NCBI RefSeq assembly: GCF_900166665.1
Contig: NZ_LT800494.1
Location: forward strand, 646,672 to 710,671
Length of the DNA stretch: 64,000 nt
Origin: Cytobacillus gottheilii
GTDB taxonomy: Bacteria > Bacillota > Bacilli > Bacillales > Cytobacillaceae
Direction of reading: 5' to 3'
Of this stretch, positions 23,917 to 34,796 are shown one piece after another. The notes under the pieces are model-generated. The model saw nothing but the letters and a program-made list of their open reading frames with translations. It made no database searches and was not told the origin of the DNA. Each line of letters opens with the position of its first letter. Position 1 is the stretch's first letter. The position numbers were made by a program, and so were the translations under genes.

Positions 23917-25896
23917 GTGAAGGACCAATTTGAATTAGTATCCAAGTATTCTCCACAAGGAGACCAGCCAGCAGCCATTCAAAAGATCGTTGAAGGAATC
24001 CGTGCTGGCAAGAAACATCAAACGCTGCTTGGAGCAACAGGTACAGGAAAGACATTTACGATTTCAAACGTCATTAAAGAAGTAAATAAACCGACGCTTG
24101 TCATCGCTCATAATAAAACATTAGCAGGACAGCTTTACAGCGAATTTAAAGATTTTTTTCCGAACAATGCGGTTGAATATTTTGTCAGCTATTATGATTA
24201 TTATCAGCCGGAAGCATATGTTCCGCAAACAGATACATTTATTGAAAAAGATGCAAGCATCAATGATGAAATTGATAAACTGCGGCACTCTGCAACCTCA
24301 TCCCTATTTGAAAGACAGGATGTCATTATTATTGCGAGTGTATCATGTATATATGGCTTAGGTTCCCCGGAAGAGTATAGGGAGCTTGTTTTGTCTTTGC
24401 GAACAGGAATGGAAATCGAAAGAAATCAGCTTCTTCATCGATTAGTGGATATTCAGTACGAACGAAACGACATTGATTTTAAGCGCGGTACATTTCGTGT
24501 GCGCGGTGACGTAGTTGAGATTTTCCCGGCTTCAAAGGATGAACATTGCATTCGCGTTGAATTCTTTGGCGATGAGATTGACCGAATTCGTGAAGTGGAT
24601 GCGCTAACCGGAGAAATTATCGGTGAACGCGAGCATGTTGCTATCTTCCCGGCATCTCACTTCGTAACGCGTGAAGAAAAAATGCGCGTAGCTATTGAAA
24701 ATATTGAAAAAGAACTGGAAGAGCGCCTAGCGGTTCTAAGAGAAAATGACCGTTTGCTAGAAGCGCAGCGCCTTGAGCAAAGGACTCGTTATGACTTAGA
24801 AATGATGAGAGAAATGGGCTTTTGTTCAGGAATTGAAAACTATTCCCGTCATTTGACATTAAGGCCTCCTGGCTCAACGCCATATACATTAATCGACTAC
24901 TTCCCGAAGGATTTTCTTTTGGTTGTCGATGAATCTCATGTAACCATTCCTCAGGTGCGCGGGATGTTTAATGGTGACCAGGCGCGTAAAAATGTTCTGG
25001 TTGAGCATGGCTTCCGTCTGCCTTCTGCGATGGACAACAGGCCATTAACATTCCCGGAATTTGAAGAGCATATCAGTCAAATTGTGTATGTATCAGCAAC
25101 GCCTGGACCATATGAAATGGAACACACACCAAAAATGATTGAGCAGATTATCCGTCCAACTGGATTGCTTGATCCTACGATTGATATTCGTCCGATTGAA
25201 GGGCAGATTGATGATTTGATTGGGGAAATTCATGAACGAGTCGAGCGCAATGAACGTGTTCTTATTACAACACTGACGAAAAAAATGTCTGAGGATTTAA
25301 CCGATTATTTAAAGGAAATTGGCATTAAAGTGCAATATCTGCATTCTGAAATAAAGACGCTTGAAAGAATCGAGATTATTCGTGAACTTCGTCTTGGAAA
25401 ATATGATGTTCTTGTGGGAATCAACCTCTTGAGAGAAGGTTTGGATATTCCGGAAGTTTCATTAGTAACGATTTTAGATGCAGACAAAGAAGGCTTCCTT
25501 CGTTCAGAAAGATCCCTTATTCAAACGATTGGCCGTGCAGCGAGAAATTCAGCAGGCCATGTGATTATGTATGCTGATAAAATCACGAAATCAATGGATA
25601 TAGCCATAAACGAAACGAAGCGCCGCCGTTCCATACAAGAAGAGTACAATGAAAAGCATGGCATTACTCCGCAGACGATCCAGAAGGATATCCGCGATGT
25701 GATTCGAGCAACACATGCGGCAGAGGAAACGGAAGAATACAATGCGCCGGCAAAGCTTGGCAAAATGAACAAGAAAGAACGCGACAAGCTGTTAAGCGAA
25801 ATGGAGAAAGAGATGAAGGATGCGGCCAAGAATCTCAATTTCGAGCGTGCAGCTGAGCTTCGTGATCTAATACTTGAACTAAAGGCGGAAGGATGA
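23917..25896 (+). CDS. uvrB: Excinuclease ABC subunit B
   Basis: Damage-verifying helicase of nucleotide excision repair, 659 residues. Walker [11 protein letters not shown] at about 39-48, the DNA-gripping beta hairpin [17 protein letters not shown] at about 92-108, helicase motifs through GRAARN near residue 540 and the C-terminal UVR motif (about 625-655) that contacts UvrC. GTG start with GGGAGGA 6 bases upstream. First gene of uvrBA under a LexA box. Confidence 0.97.
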   Translation: MKDQFELVSKYSPQGDQPAAIQKIVEGIRAGKKHQTLLGATGTGKTFTISNVIKEVNKPTLVIAHNKTLAGQLYSEFKDFFPNNAVEYFVSYYDYYQPEAYVPQTDTFIEKDASINDEIDKLRHSATSSLFERQDVIIIASVSCIYGLGSPEEYRELVLSLRTGMEIERNQLLHRLVDIQYERNDIDFKRGTFRVRGDVVEIFPASKDEHCIRVEFFGDEIDRIREVDALTGEIIGEREHVAIFPASHFVTREEKMRVAIENIEKELEERLAVLRENDRLLEAQRLEQRTRYDLEMMREMGFCSGIENYSRHLTLRPPGSTPYTLIDYFPKDFLLVVDESHVTIPQVRGMFNGDQARKNVLVEHGFRLPSAMDNRPLTFPEFEEHISQIVYVSATPGPYEMEHTPKMIEQIIRPTGLLDPTIDIRPIEGQIDDLIGEIHERVERNERVLITTLTKKMSEDLTDYLKEIGIKVQYLHSEIKTLERIEIIRELRLGKYDVLVGINLLREGLDIPEVSLVTILDADKEGFLRSERSLIQTIGRAARNSAGHVIMYADKITKSMDIAINETKRRRSIQEEYNEKHGITPQTIQKDIRDVIRATHAAEETEEYNAPAKLGKMNKKERDKLLSEMEKEMKDAAKNLNFERAAELRDLILELKAEG

Positions 25897-25903
25897 TGAC
25901 CCT

Positions 25904-28783
25904 ATGGCAATGGATAAACTGATTGTAAAAGGTGCCCGAGCACATAATTTGAAAAATATTGATGTCACCATCCCGCGAGATAAGCTTGTTGTTTTAACAG
26001 GGCTTTCAGGTTCCGGAAAGTCTTCGCTCGCCTTCGATACGATTTACGCGGAAGGACAGCGCCGCTATGTAGAGTCGCTGTCTGCTTACGCCCGTCAATT
26101 TTTAGGGCAAATGGATAAACCTGATGTCGACGCCATTGATGGTTTATCACCGGCTATCTCAATTGATCAGAAAACCACCAGCCGCAACCCGCGTTCAACG
26201 GTCGGAACCGTCACAGAAATTTATGATTATTTACGGCTTCTGTTCGCGCGTGTTGGCCGTCCAACATGTCCGATCCATGGAATTGAAATATCATCACAGA
26301 CCATTGAACAGATGGTTGACCGCATCATGGAGTATCCGGAGCGAACGAAGCTTCAAGTTCTGGCACCGCTTGTCTCTGGAAGAAAAGGCACACACGTAAA
26401 AATTTTAGAAGAAGTGAAAAAGCAAGGATTTGTCCGTGTTCGTGTTAATGGAGAAATGCGTGACCTTGGAGAAGAGATCGAGCTTGAAAAGAACAAAAAG
26501 CACTCAATTGAGGTTGTGATCGATCGAATTGTGGTGAAGGACGGCGTAATAGCCCGCTTAACAGATTCAATGGAAACCGCCCTAAAGCTTGGTTCAGGCA
26601 AAGTGCTTGTGGATGTCATTGGGGAAGAGGAATTGCTTTTCAGTGAAAACCATGCTTGTCCGCACTGCGGCTTTTCCATCGATGAACTGGAGCCGCGAAT
26701 GTTTTCCTTTAACAGTCCCTTTGGAGCATGTCCGCAATGTGATGGTTTAGGATCTAAGCTCGAGGTTGATCCAGAGCTTGTTATTCCTAACTGGGATCTT
26801 CCTTTAAATAAAGGTGCCATTGCCCCATGGGAGCCGACGAGTTCACAATACTATCCTCAGCTTTTAGAAGCTGTCTGCAATCATTATGGTATTGACATGG
26901 GTATTCCTGTAAAAGATTTGCCCAAAGATCAGCTTGAACGGGTCCTATATGGTTCGGGAAAAGATAAAATTTATTTCCGCTATGAAAATGACTTCGGACA
27001 AATTCGTGAAGGCTATATCAACTTTGAAGGAGTTATTCCGAATATTGAGCGCCGCTACAAAGAAACGAGCTCCGATTATATTCGGGAGCAAATGGAAAAG
27101 TATATGGCCCAGCATTCTTGTCCTTCATGTCAAGGCTATCGCCTAAAGCCAGAAAGCCTGGCTGTCTTAATTAATGGGGAACATGTCGGTAAGGTAACGT
27201 CTCTTTCCATTCAAGAAGCCTTTCATTTCTTTGAACAACTCTCACTAACAGAAAAAGAGATGGCTATTGCCAACCTAATTTTAAGAGAAATTAAAGAGCG
27301 TATTGGCTTTTTAATCAATGTGGGACTAGACTACCTGACACTCAGCAGAGCGGCCGGTACATTATCTGGAGGAGAAGCACAGCGGATTCGTCTGGCTACT
27401 CAAATCGGTTCAAGATTGACAGGTGTTCTTTATATATTGGACGAGCCATCCATTGGGCTGCATCAGCGCGACAATGATCGTTTAATTGAAACCTTAAAAA
27501 ATATGCGTGATATTGGGAACACACTTATTGTCGTTGAGCATGATGAGGATACGATGATGGCGGCAGACTATCTAATCGATGTCGGCCCTGGTGCTGGTGT
27601 TCACGGCGGACAAATTGTCTCAGCCGGAACACCGCAAGAAGTCATGGATGATCCGAATTCACTGACAGGTCAATATTTGGCAGGGAAAAAGTTCATCCCG
27701 CTTCCTGTTGAAAGAAGAAAAAACGATGGAAGATTCATTGAGGTAAAGGGTGCAAAGGCGAATAACCTTAATAATGTTAACTTTAAGTTTCCACTAGGCT
27801 CGTTTGTGGCTGTTACTGGGGTTTCGGGATCAGGAAAGAGTACACTGATTAATGAAATACTTCATAAGAGTCTCGCTCAAAAGCTGCACAATGCGAAAAG
27901 CAAACCAGGTGAGCATAAAGAGATTAATGGGGTCGAATTTTTGGATAAGGTCATTGATATCGATCAGTCGCCTATCGGCCGGACACCAAGGTCCAATCCA
28001 GCTACCTATACGGGTGTTTTCGATGATATTCGTGATGTGTTTGCAACTACAAATGAAGCGAAAGTGCGCGGATATAAAAAAGGTCGTTTCAGTTTTAACG
28101 TTAAAGGCGGCCGCTGTGAAGCATGCCGTGGAGATGGAATTATTAAAATCGAAATGCATTTTCTGCCTGATGTGTATGTACCATGTGAAGTGTGCCACGG
28201 CAAACGATATAACCGTGAAACGCTTGATGTCACATATAAAGGAAAGAACATTGCTGACATTCTTGATATGACAGTGGAAAACGCACTAGAATTCTTTGAA
28301 AATATCCCGAAAATCAGCCGAAAGCTGCAAACCATTTTTGATGTCGGCTTAGGGTATGTAAAACTTGGCCAGCCAGCTACAACCCTTTCTGGAGGAGAAG
28401 CACAGCGTGTCAAGCTTGCATCAGAATTGCATCGCCGCTCAACGGGAAGATCTCTCTATATTTTAGATGAACCAACAACAGGTTTACATGTTGATGATAT
28501 TTCCAGATTGCTAGTAGTCCTGCAGCGTCTTGTGGAAAATGGCGATACTGTTTTAGTCATTGAACACAATCTTGATGTTATTAAAGCAACTGATTATATC
28601 ATTGACCTAGGACCAGAAGGCGGAGACAAAGGCGGAACGATTGTTGCAGCCGGAACGCCGGAAAAAGTTGCGGAAGCTCCTGGTTCCTATACAGGAAAAT
28701 ACTTAAAGCCAATTCTTGAACGTGATCGGGAACGAATGAAAAAAGAAATCCAAGAAAAAGAAGCAAGTGCAGCAAATGCATAA
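25904..28783 (+). CDS. uvrA: Excinuclease ABC subunit A
   Basis: Damage-recognising ABC ATPase of nucleotide excision repair, 959 residues. Two ATPase modules: Walker [10 protein letters not shown] near 32 and GVSGSGKST near 645, signatures [12 protein letters not shown] near 487 and [12 protein letters not shown] near 828, and zinc modules CPHCGF...CPQC and CEACRGDG...CEVCHGKR. It starts 7 bp after the uvrB stop, translationally linked. Confidence 0.97.
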   Translation: MAMDKLIVKGARAHNLKNIDVTIPRDKLVVLTGLSGSGKSSLAFDTIYAEGQRRYVESLSAYARQFLGQMDKPDVDAIDGLSPAISIDQKTTSRNPRSTVGTVTEIYDYLRLLFARVGRPTCPIHGIEISSQTIEQMVDRIMEYPERTKLQVLAPLVSGRKGTHVKILEEVKKQGFVRVRVNGEMRDLGEEIELEKNKKHSIEVVIDRIVVKDGVIARLTDSMETALKLGSGKVLVDVIGEEELLFSENHACPHCGFSIDELEPRMFSFNSPFGACPQCDGLGSKLEVDPELVIPNWDLPLNKGAIAPWEPTSSQYYPQLLEAVCNHYGIDMGIPVKDLPKDQLERVLYGSGKDKIYFRYENDFGQIREGYINFEGVIPNIERRYKETSSDYIREQMEKYMAQHSCPSCQGYRLKPESLAVLINGEHVGKVTSLSIQEAFHFFEQLSLTEKEMAIANLILREIKERIGFLINVGLDYLTLSRAAGTLSGGEAQRIRLATQIGSRLTGVLYILDEPSIGLHQRDNDRLIETLKNMRDIGNTLIVVEHDEDTMMAADYLIDVGPGAGVHGGQIVSAGTPQEVMDDPNSLTGQYLAGKKFIPLPVERRKNDGRFIEVKGAKANNLNNVNFKFPLGSFVAVTGVSGSGKSTLINEILHKSLAQKLHNAKSKPGEHKEINGVEFLDKVIDIDQSPIGRTPRSNPATYTGVFDDIRDVFATTNEAKVRGYKKGRFSFNVKGGRCEACRGDGIIKIEMHFLPDVYVPCEVCHGKRYNRETLDVTYKGKNIADILDMTVENALEFFENIPKISRKLQTIFDVGLGYVKLGQPATTLSGGEAQRVKLASELHRRSTGRSLYILDEPTTGLHVDDISRLLVVLQRLVENGDTVLVIEHNLDVIKATDYIIDLGPEGGDKGGTIVAAGTPEKVAEAPGSYTGKYLKPILERDRERMKKEIQEKEASAANA

Positions 28784-28821
28784 AAAAATCAGCTAGGCGC
28801 TATAAGCCTAGCTGATTTTTT
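28784..28821. terminator. Terminator between uvrA and treP
   Basis: A perfect stem of about 14 bp (AAAATCAGCTAGGC with its complement), T-rich on both strands, serving the convergent genes. Confidence 0.9.
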
Positions 28822-28869
28822 ATTGTTTGGCCTTGGCGGGAAACAACCAAAGTTTTAATCCCTTTCTTC

Positions 28870-30306
28870 TTATGCTCTTTTTTGGAAAGGGATTTTTCCA
28901 AAGTTCATCTTCGAGAATACAACCGTTAAGATGAATGGAATCACGATTGCGACAACCATTCCAACAGCGAACATTAGCATATGTTCAGTTTGTATGGATA
29001 AAATTCCAGGTAAACCGCCTACACCAATGGAATATGCCATAACGCCGCTTCCGACCGAAATGACTGCTGCTACCATGGAACCAATCATGGCTGCTAAGAA
29101 TGGATAGCCGTACTTCAAGTTAATACCAAACATAGCAGGTTCCGTAACACCTAGATAACAAGAGATCGCTGCTGGAACGGAAACCTGTCTTTCTTCTTTG
29201 TTTTTGCGGTTAATATAGATCATCGCTAATACAGCTGAACCTTGTGCAATATTAGATAGAGCAATCATTGGCCATAATGGTGTACCGTCTAACGCATTCA
29301 TAAGCTGAAGGTCGATTGCATTTGTCATATGATGCAAGCCAGTGATAACTAATGGTGCATAAACAAATCCAAACAATGCTGCAAACAGCCAGCCAAATGC
29401 GGATGTTAATCCACCGTACACAACATCAGAAATAAAGGTACCGATCTGCCAGCCGATAGGACCTAAAACAGTATGTGCCAGTAATACAGTTGGTACTAAA
29501 GATAAAAATGGGACAACAATCATTGAGATTGAATTTGGAATAACTTTTCTTAAGTTAATTTCTAATACTGAGAAAAGCAGCCCGGCTAGGATTGCAGGAA
29601 TAACCTGTGCCTGATAACCGATCATTTCAATTTGGGCAAAACCAAAATCCCAGACTGGAATGTCTCCAGTTTCTGCACCTGCCACACCATAGGCATTAAG
29701 AAGCTGCGGAGAAACGAGCGTAATCCCCAGCACAATCCCGAGAATTTGGGATGCTCCCATTTTACGGGCAACAGCCCATGTGATGCCAACAGGAAGGAAA
29801 TGAAAGATTGCTTCGCCAATTAACCAAAGAAATGAGTGCACGCCAGCCCAAAACTGGGAAGATTCTACAAGAGTCATGGTTCCATCTTCAAGTAAATTAA
29901 TTTCACCAATCACATTACGGAAACCTAGTATTAACCCCCCAACAACAAGTGCTGGAATTAATGGAGTGAAGATATCAGCTAAATGAGCAATCATCCGCTG
30001 CAGGAAGTTCATATTTTTCTTCGCAGCTACCTTAGCATCATCTTTAGAGGTGTCACTCACACCCGCGATTTTCACAAACTCATTATAAAATGTTGATACT
30101 TCATTGCCTACGATAACCTGGAATTGACCAGCTTGTGTAAAAGTACCTTTTACAATTGGGATTGCTTCAATTTTTTCAACATCAGCTTTCTTTGGATCAA
30201 CGAGCACAAATCTCATCCGAGTTGCGCAATGGGTAACAGCTGAGATATTTTCGCTGCCGCCAATTTCGTCTAACAGCTGTTTCGCAGATTCACTGTACTT
30301 GCTCAT
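28870..30306 (-). CDS. treP: PTS trehalose-type transporter subunit EIIBC
   Basis: Phosphotransferase permease that imports and phosphorylates a sugar. The 478-residue product has EIIB (about 1-85) with phosphorylated Cys27 in THCATRMRF, then the ten-TM EIIC of the glucose/sucrose superfamily with the conserved GLHHM, LSNIAQGSAV and CYLGVTEPAMFGI motifs. No EIIA is fused. Trehalose specificity is inferred from two TTGTATATACA operators in the promoter. treA and treR, which follow treP in B. subtilis, are absent here: uvrA's convergent end lies 86 bp beyond the stop. Confidence 0.85.
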   Translation of the reverse strand: MSKYSESAKQLLDEIGGSENISAVTHCATRMRFVLVDPKKADVEKIEAIPIVKGTFTQAGQFQVIVGNEVSTFYNEFVKIAGVSDTSKDDAKVAAKKNMNFLQRMIAHLADIFTPLIPALVVGGLILGFRNVIGEINLLEDGTMTLVESSQFWAGVHSFLWLIGEAIFHFLPVGITWAVARKMGASQILGIVLGITLVSPQLLNAYGVAGAETGDIPVWDFGFAQIEMIGYQAQVIPAILAGLLFSVLEINLRKVIPNSISMIVVPFLSLVPTVLLAHTVLGPIGWQIGTFISDVVYGGLTSAFGWLFAALFGFVYAPLVITGLHHMTNAIDLQLMNALDGTPLWPMIALSNIAQGSAVLAMIYINRKNKEERQVSVPAAISCYLGVTEPAMFGINLKYGYPFLAAMIGSMVAAVISVGSGVMAYSIGVGGLPGILSIQTEHMLMFAVGMVVAIVIPFILTVVFSKMNFGKIPFQKRA

Positions 30307-30357
30307 TTTTTCTCCCCCTAACTTTTTATAAAAATACTTACCTGTTAAAAAGTCAAA

Positions 30358-30370
30358 CTTGTATATACAG
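30358..30370. promoter_or_regulatory. TreR-type operator 2
   Basis: CTTGTATATACAG, identical over 13 bases to operator 1, centred 37 bp further into the leader of treP. Confidence 0.75.
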
Positions 30371-30387
30371 ATTATGATTACGGTTTC

Positions 30388-30416
30388 ATTCTAACTTGTA
30401 TATACAGATTTGTCAA
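30388..30416 (-). promoter_or_regulatory. Sigma-A promoter of treP
   Basis: On the minus strand TTGACA, 17 bp, TAGAAT. Operator 1 sits wholly inside the spacer. Confidence 0.85.
30395..30407. promoter_or_regulatory. TreR-type operator 1
   Basis: CTTGTATATACAG lies in the -35/-10 spacer of the treP promoter; the core TTGTATATACA is the known B. subtilis tre operator half-palindrome. Confidence 0.8.
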
Positions 30417-30537
30417 CGAGAAATAAATCGCTTTCAGATCCCTATTCCAATAGGTAATTCCACCTTTTTACCCTACCCTGTTTTCAACTGAATCACTCTT
30501 GAAAACCAGGGAAAAATGTCTTAGAAAATAAAATGTT

Positions 30538-30563
30538 TGAAACCTTTTTGAACCTTTCTCGTA
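30538..30563 (+). promoter_or_regulatory. ECF (SigW-type) promoter of yvlA
   Basis: TGAAAC, 16 bp, CGTA: an exact match to the sigma-W consensus and spacing. The yvl genes are sigma-W targets in B. subtilis, which supports it. Confidence 0.8.
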
Positions 30564-30586
30564 AAAAGGATAAAGGAGATGAACGT

Positions 30587-30904
30587 ATGGATACAGATAA
30601 AATTCTTTCAGCTTTAAGTTATTTCAGTATTTTCTTCGCTGGTTTTATTTTTCCACTCGTTTTATTTTTTGCAACAAGCAGCGAAAGTGTAAAAGAGCAT
30701 GCCAAAAAAGCGTTTATTTCACATATCATACCGCTCCTCTCAGTGCCGCTTTTACTCTTTGCGGTATTCATGGAGCCGACTTTTACAGCAGGAGCAAATG
30801 AAATTCCGTTCTTTTTTCTAGGATCCCTGCTGGTCAGCCTTCTTTTATCTTTTATTGTCGTTATTTGGAATATTATTAAAGGAATTAAAGTCTTTACTGT
30901 TTAA
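30587..30904 (+). CDS. yvlA: YvlA-like membrane protein
   Basis: A 105-residue protein with three hydrophobic segments (about 9-30, 44-62 and 72-98), DUF4870-like in pattern (KILSALSYFSIFFAGFIFPLVLF). ATG 30587 has AAAGGAGA 8 bases upstream; an in-frame ATG at 30533 overlaps the promoter. First gene of the yvl envelope-stress group. Role unknown. Confidence 0.7.
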   Translation: MDTDKILSALSYFSIFFAGFIFPLVLFFATSSESVKEHAKKAFISHIIPLLSVPLLLFAVFMEPTFTAGANEIPFFFLGSLLVSLLLSFIVVIWNIIKGIKVFTV

Positions 30905-30952
30905 TAAATAGAAGATTGTAGTCTTAATGTATTGTCTAAGAAAATATTTGTA

Positions 30953-31127
30953 GATTGAAATGGTGCGAGAGACTCCGCAGAAACGCTGTACCATGAAATG
31001 GGAATCAAACTAATCACATTAAAAAAAGGTTTTAGTTGATTAGAACGAAAGTATGCGAGACTCCGGCTGGACGAGGTGGCTCAATACCCGCCCCGCCGGA
31101 AAGCGAGTACTCTGGAAATCTTTCAAC
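30953..31127 (+). repeat. Degraded short GC-rich elements between yvlA and yvlB
   Basis: Two partial copies: 30953-31010 (GATTGAAATGGTGCGAGAG...) and 31036-31127 (ending CGCCGGAAAGCGAGTACTCTGG). They share boxes with the element at 12760 but each lacks an internal part. They lie inside what is one operon in B. subtilis. Confidence 0.7.
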
Positions 31128-31195
31128 ATTTAAGTGAAAACAACAAGGTTTGCCAAAACGGCCTAAAAAAAGGCATAAAATATGGAGGGATCCCG

Positions 31196-32305
31196 ATGCA
31201 AGAAGAGAGAAAACGTATATTAAAAATGGTTGAAGACGGAAAGCTAAAGGTTGATGAAGCACTTATTCTTCTTGAAGAACTCGAAAAATCCAATAAAGCA
31301 GCACAAGAGAAAGAACAGAACATGTTTCCAGAGCTAAGTGACAAAGTTCATTTTGAAGAAGCGAAAAAAGAAGATCCTTTAAATGAAAAGTTCAATAGCG
31401 CAAAAGTGAAAATCATTGATTTTGTCGATTCAGCTCTAAAGAAAATTAAGGATGCAGATTTTGATTTGAATTTTGGCCAGTCCGTTGATATTTCGCATAT
31501 TTTCCAATATTCGAATGTATATTTAAAGAACATAGACATTGATGTAGCGAATGGTGGGATTAAGTTAATTCCTTGGGAGCAGCAGGATGTCCGCATCGAG
31601 TGTAAGGCAAAGGTTTATCGCGTGGAAACACAGGAAGAGGCAAGACAGAAATTCTTAAAGGACGTTCTTTTTGCAGTTGAAGGGGAGAAGCTCCGCTTTT
31701 CGGCTCAGCAAAAATGGATGAAGCTTGAAGCTTCCATTTATGTTCCTCAATCACAATATGAAAACATTAAAGTGCGCATGTTTAATGGACCGATAGATGG
31801 TGAAAACTTATATGCGGAAAGCTTTAAAGCAAAATCAGCGAATGGTAAAATTAATGTAGTTGGTCTGCAGGGGAAATATGCAGAAATCGAGACAGCGAAC
31901 GGGCAAGTCAATATTCAAAATAGCACGGTAGACGAGTTTGAAATTGAGACAATTAATGGAGTGGTCCATGTGGAAGGCAGCTGCAGAAAGGCAGACGTTC
32001 AAACCTTCCATGGAGATATTTATTGCCATATAAAAGGCACAGGCTGTGAGCAGCTTGAAGCAAAAGTAACGACAGGAAATATTGAATTATTTGTTCCTGA
32101 ATTTACTGCTGTAAATGGAGAGTTGAAGACAAATCTAGGCAGCTTTAATGTCGAGCTCGATGGCATTGAAGTCATTGAAGAGAAAAGCGAAGTGATTCAA
32201 AAGAATCTGCGCTTTCGCTCATTGAAGGATCCTCTCAGCGGATTAAGGCTGCTGGCTGATTCAAAAACAGGATCAATATCGGTAAAAAAATCAGCAATCA
32301 TATAA
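31196..32305 (+). CDS. yvlB: YvlB-like protein, DUF4097 beta-repeat
   Basis: A 369-residue soluble protein. The N-terminus (MQEERKRILKMVEDGKLKV) is a SHOCT-like bacterial two-helix module, then a putative linker, then a C-terminal right-handed beta-repeat of the DUF4097 adhesin-like type (about 170-350, rungs such as SANGKINVVGLQGKYAEIET). Sigma-W regulated in B. subtilis and linked to envelope stress. ATG 31196 has GGAGGG upstream; a longer frame would start inside the repeat. In B. subtilis yvlC (PspC) follows; it is missing here. Confidence 0.8.
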   Translation: MQEERKRILKMVEDGKLKVDEALILLEELEKSNKAAQEKEQNMFPELSDKVHFEEAKKEDPLNEKFNSAKVKIIDFVDSALKKIKDADFDLNFGQSVDISHIFQYSNVYLKNIDIDVANGGIKLIPWEQQDVRIECKAKVYRVETQEEARQKFLKDVLFAVEGEKLRFSAQQKWMKLEASIYVPQSQYENIKVRMFNGPIDGENLYAESFKAKSANGKINVVGLQGKYAEIETANGQVNIQNSTVDEFEIETINGVVHVEGSCRKADVQTFHGDIYCHIKGTGCEQLEAKVTTGNIELFVPEFTAVNGELKTNLGSFNVELDGIEVIEEKSEVIQKNLRFRSLKDPLSGLRLLADSKTGSISVKKSAII

Positions 32306-32362
32306 AATAGACAGTTGCGAAGAGAGCTGTCTGCAGCAATGCTGCTAAAAGAGGTGTAGCGA

Positions 32363-32710
32363 ATGAAATGGTTAGTAGGAATACTCATAAATGCTGTTCT
32401 GTTTATCGCGATAGGAGGTTTTTTTGGAGACTCCTTCTATTTATCGGGATTTGGGGCGGCAATCATTGCAAGCGTGGTGCTATCGGTTCTTAACATTTTG
32501 GTCAGACCCATTTTAATTATCCTGACACTGCCGATCACGTTTCTTACACTGGGATTATTCCTATTTGTAATTAATGCTGTTACCCTTCTTATCACAGATG
32601 GCATTATGGGCAGCTCCTTTGAACTGGCAGGCTTTGGAACAGCCTTTATCGTCAGCATCATCATGTCCATTGCCAACATAATCATCCAAAGTACATTTGC
32701 AAAAGATTAA
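32363..32710 (+). CDS. yvlD: YvlD-like membrane protein, phage holin family 4
   Basis: A 115-residue protein with four hydrophobic helices (about 4-24, 28-48, 52-74 and 86-110) and the LVRPILIILTLPITFLTLG motif of the YvlD/holin-4 family. Follows yvlB by 57 bp with AGAGGTG upstream of the ATG. Part of the sigma-W group; YvlC/YvlD are linked to resistance against membrane-active toxins in B. subtilis. Confidence 0.85.
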   Translation: MKWLVGILINAVLFIAIGGFFGDSFYLSGFGAAIIASVVLSVLNILVRPILIILTLPITFLTLGLFLFVINAVTLLITDGIMGSSFELAGFGTAFIVSIIMSIANIIIQSTFAKD

Positions 32711-32739
32711 CAAACGGGTCATTTTAACCCAAAATAAAC

Positions 32740-32788
32740 CCGAACTGTTAGCAGAGTTCATTCATCTGCCTGATGGTTCGGTTTTTTG
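32740..32788 (+). terminator. Terminator of the yvl group
   Basis: CCGAAC/GTTCGG and GCAG/CTGC stem pairs followed by T6. Confidence 0.8.
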
Positions 32789-32801
32789 TGTCTTTAGAAT
32801 C

Positions 32802-32836
32802 CTGCCTCTGAAAGCGAGTACCATGGAGTGGAAACA
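32802..32836 (+). repeat. Short GC-rich element remnant
   Basis: Only the right end survives: CTGAAAGCGAGTACCATGGA, then GTGGAAAC, matching the 3' end of the elements at 12760 and 59645. Confidence 0.6.
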
Positions 32837-32898
32837 CTCTCTCTTCTTTATTAAGGCAACAAAGTATGCAAAAACATCCAAAAAACAATCTCAGCAAT

Positions 32899-32926
32899 TT
32901 GGTTCTTGTGAAAAAAATGCTAAAAT
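32899..32926 (+). promoter_or_regulatory. Putative promoter of hprK operon
   Basis: TTGGTT, 16 bp, TAAAAT preceded by a TG dinucleotide (TGCTAAAAT), 65 bp before hprK. Confidence 0.55.
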
Positions 32927-32990
32927 AGATTGATGCATAATAACCGTTACGAACGTGTTAAAGGCTAGCGAGATAAAAGGAGGCGTATTT

Positions 32991-33926
32991 ATGCCAAAGG
33001 TTCGCACGAAAGAAGTTATTGAAAAATTCAATTTAGAATTAATTAGTGGTGAGGAAGGCATTAATAGACCCATCACAACGACTGATATTTCAAGACCAGG
33101 AATTGAGCTTGCCGGATTTTTTGACTACTACCCAGCCGAAAGAATTCAGCTGATTGGAAAAACGGAATTGACTTTTACAAAAAAACTGAATAAATCAGAA
33201 CGCACAAGCAGACTTGAAAGATTATGTTCTGACATTACACCGGCAATCATTGTAACAAGAGAAATGGACGTTCCCGATGAATTGATTGAGGCAGCTGAGA
33301 AAGAAGCCGTTCCTTTGTTGCGGACGAAGCAAAAAACAACACGCTTTTCCAGCTTGCTGACAAACTATTTAGAAAGTAAACTTGCTCCCACAACGGCCAT
33401 CCACGGAGTGCTTGTTGATATCTATGGCGTAGGTGTATTAATCACCGGTAAAAGTGGAGTCGGAAAAAGTGAAACCGCATTAGAGCTTGTGAAGCGGGGG
33501 CATCGCCTTGTTGCGGATGACTGCGTGGAAATTCGACAGGAGGATGAAGATACTCTTGTTGGCAGCTCTCCAGAGTTAATTGAACATTTACTCGAGATTC
33601 GCGGCCTTGGCATTATTAATGTAATGACCCTTTTTGGAGCTGGTGCAGTTCGCAGCTATAAAAAAATTGCGCTTGTGATGGACTTAGAGATATGGGATCC
33701 GAAAAAGCAATACGACCGTTTAGGGCTCGATGAAGAGAAAATGAAAATTATTGATACCGAAGTGACCAGATTAACGGTCCCTGTTCGACCAGGCCGAAAT
33801 TTAGCAGTTATTATTGAAGTGGCAGCCATGAATTTCCGCCTGAAAAAAATGGGAGTAAATGCTGCTCAGCAGTTTACGGATAAACTATCAGATGTAATTG
33901 AAGACGGAGATCATGAAGATCGTTAA
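32991..33926 (+). CDS. hprK: HPr kinase/phosphorylase
   Basis: Bifunctional sensor that phosphorylates and dephosphorylates Ser46 of HPr and Crh, setting carbon catabolite control. The 311-residue product has an N-terminal domain (about 1-130) and a kinase domain with the P-loop GKSGVGKSE and the signature [19 protein letters not shown]. Very close to the B. subtilis protein in length and motifs. ATG 32991 is supported by AAGGAGG. Its substrate Crh is encoded at 52202 in this window. Confidence 0.97.
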   Translation: MPKVRTKEVIEKFNLELISGEEGINRPITTTDISRPGIELAGFFDYYPAERIQLIGKTELTFTKKLNKSERTSRLERLCSDITPAIIVTREMDVPDELIEAAEKEAVPLLRTKQKTTRFSSLLTNYLESKLAPTTAIHGVLVDIYGVGVLITGKSGVGKSETALELVKRGHRLVADDCVEIRQEDEDTLVGSSPELIEHLLEIRGLGIINVMTLFGAGAVRSYKKIALVMDLEIWDPKKQYDRLGLDEEKMKIIDTEVTRLTVPVRPGRNLAVIIEVAAMNFRLKKMGVNAAQQFTDKLSDVIEDGDHEDR

Positions 33927-33971
33927 AATTTAAACTATATAGATAGCAGGATAAGAGGAGGAGAATACAGA

Positions 33972-34790
33972 GTGGAGCAAAATATAGAACCGCTTAATCG
34001 AGTTGCCTTTGAAATTGGGCCGCTCACGGTCAATTGGTATGGCTTAATTATTGGTGTAGGAATTGCCCTTGCTTTAATGATTGCAATGCGCGAGTCAGAC
34101 CGCCGCGGCTTGGATAAAGAAATCTTTGCTGACTTAATGTTATGGGCGATTCCAATTGCAATTATTTCAGCAAGAATTTATTATGTTATTTTTCAATGGG
34201 ACTATTACGCACAAAACCCAGGTGACATTATTAAAATCTGGGAAGGCGGAATTGCGATTCACGGTGCCCTCATTGGAGCCGTCATTACAGCGTACATATT
34301 TACAAGAATAAAAAAAGTTTCTTTTTGGAAAGTAGCTGATATAGCTGCTCCAAGTATCATTCTTGGGCAAGCCATTGGCCGCTGGGGCAACTTTATGAAC
34401 CAGGAAGCGCATGGTGAAGAGGTTACTCGTCAGTTCTTGGAAAATCTTTATTTGCCTGATTTTATTGTAAATCAAATGTATATTAATGGTACTTACTACC
34501 ATCCGACATTTTTATATGAATCGCTCTGGAATTTTGCGGGCTTTATTCTTTTAATCTTGCTTAGAAGAGTTAATCTGCGCCGTGGCGAGCTATTTTTAAC
34601 GTATGTCATCTGGTATTCCATCGGAAGATTCTTTATTGAAGGAATGCGTACAGACAGCCTAATGGTTACCGATTTCTTGCGAGCTGCCCAATTGCTTTCT
34701 GTTGCTCTCATTGTTGGTGCTATTGCACTGATTATTTTTAGAAGAGTCAAAGGTTATGCAGATGCTCGTTATTTAGATAAAGGTGTGTAA
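33972..34790 (+). CDS. lgt: Prolipoprotein diacylglyceryl transferase
   Basis: Membrane enzyme that attaches diacylglycerol to the lipobox cysteine of prolipoproteins. 272 residues, about seven hydrophobic segments, with HGALIGA and the Lgt signature [13 protein letters not shown], plus the essential EG-R motif in [12 protein letters not shown] start with AGGAGGA upstream. Follows hprK by 45 bp, as in B. subtilis. Likely substrates here include the nuclease (3314) and NosL. Confidence 0.95.
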   Translation: MEQNIEPLNRVAFEIGPLTVNWYGLIIGVGIALALMIAMRESDRRGLDKEIFADLMLWAIPIAIISARIYYVIFQWDYYAQNPGDIIKIWEGGIAIHGALIGAVITAYIFTRIKKVSFWKVADIAAPSIILGQAIGRWGNFMNQEAHGEEVTRQFLENLYLPDFIVNQMYINGTYYHPTFLYESLWNFAGFILLILLRRVNLRRGELFLTYVIWYSIGRFFIEGMRTDSLMVTDFLRAAQLLSVALIVGAIALIIFRRVKGYADARYLDKGV

Positions 34791-34796
34791 GATCGT

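Noticed and set aside
26353..26820. Long reverse frames in uvrA, his and gpmI genes
   Set aside because: Shadows of strongly coding genes on the other strand; no independent support.
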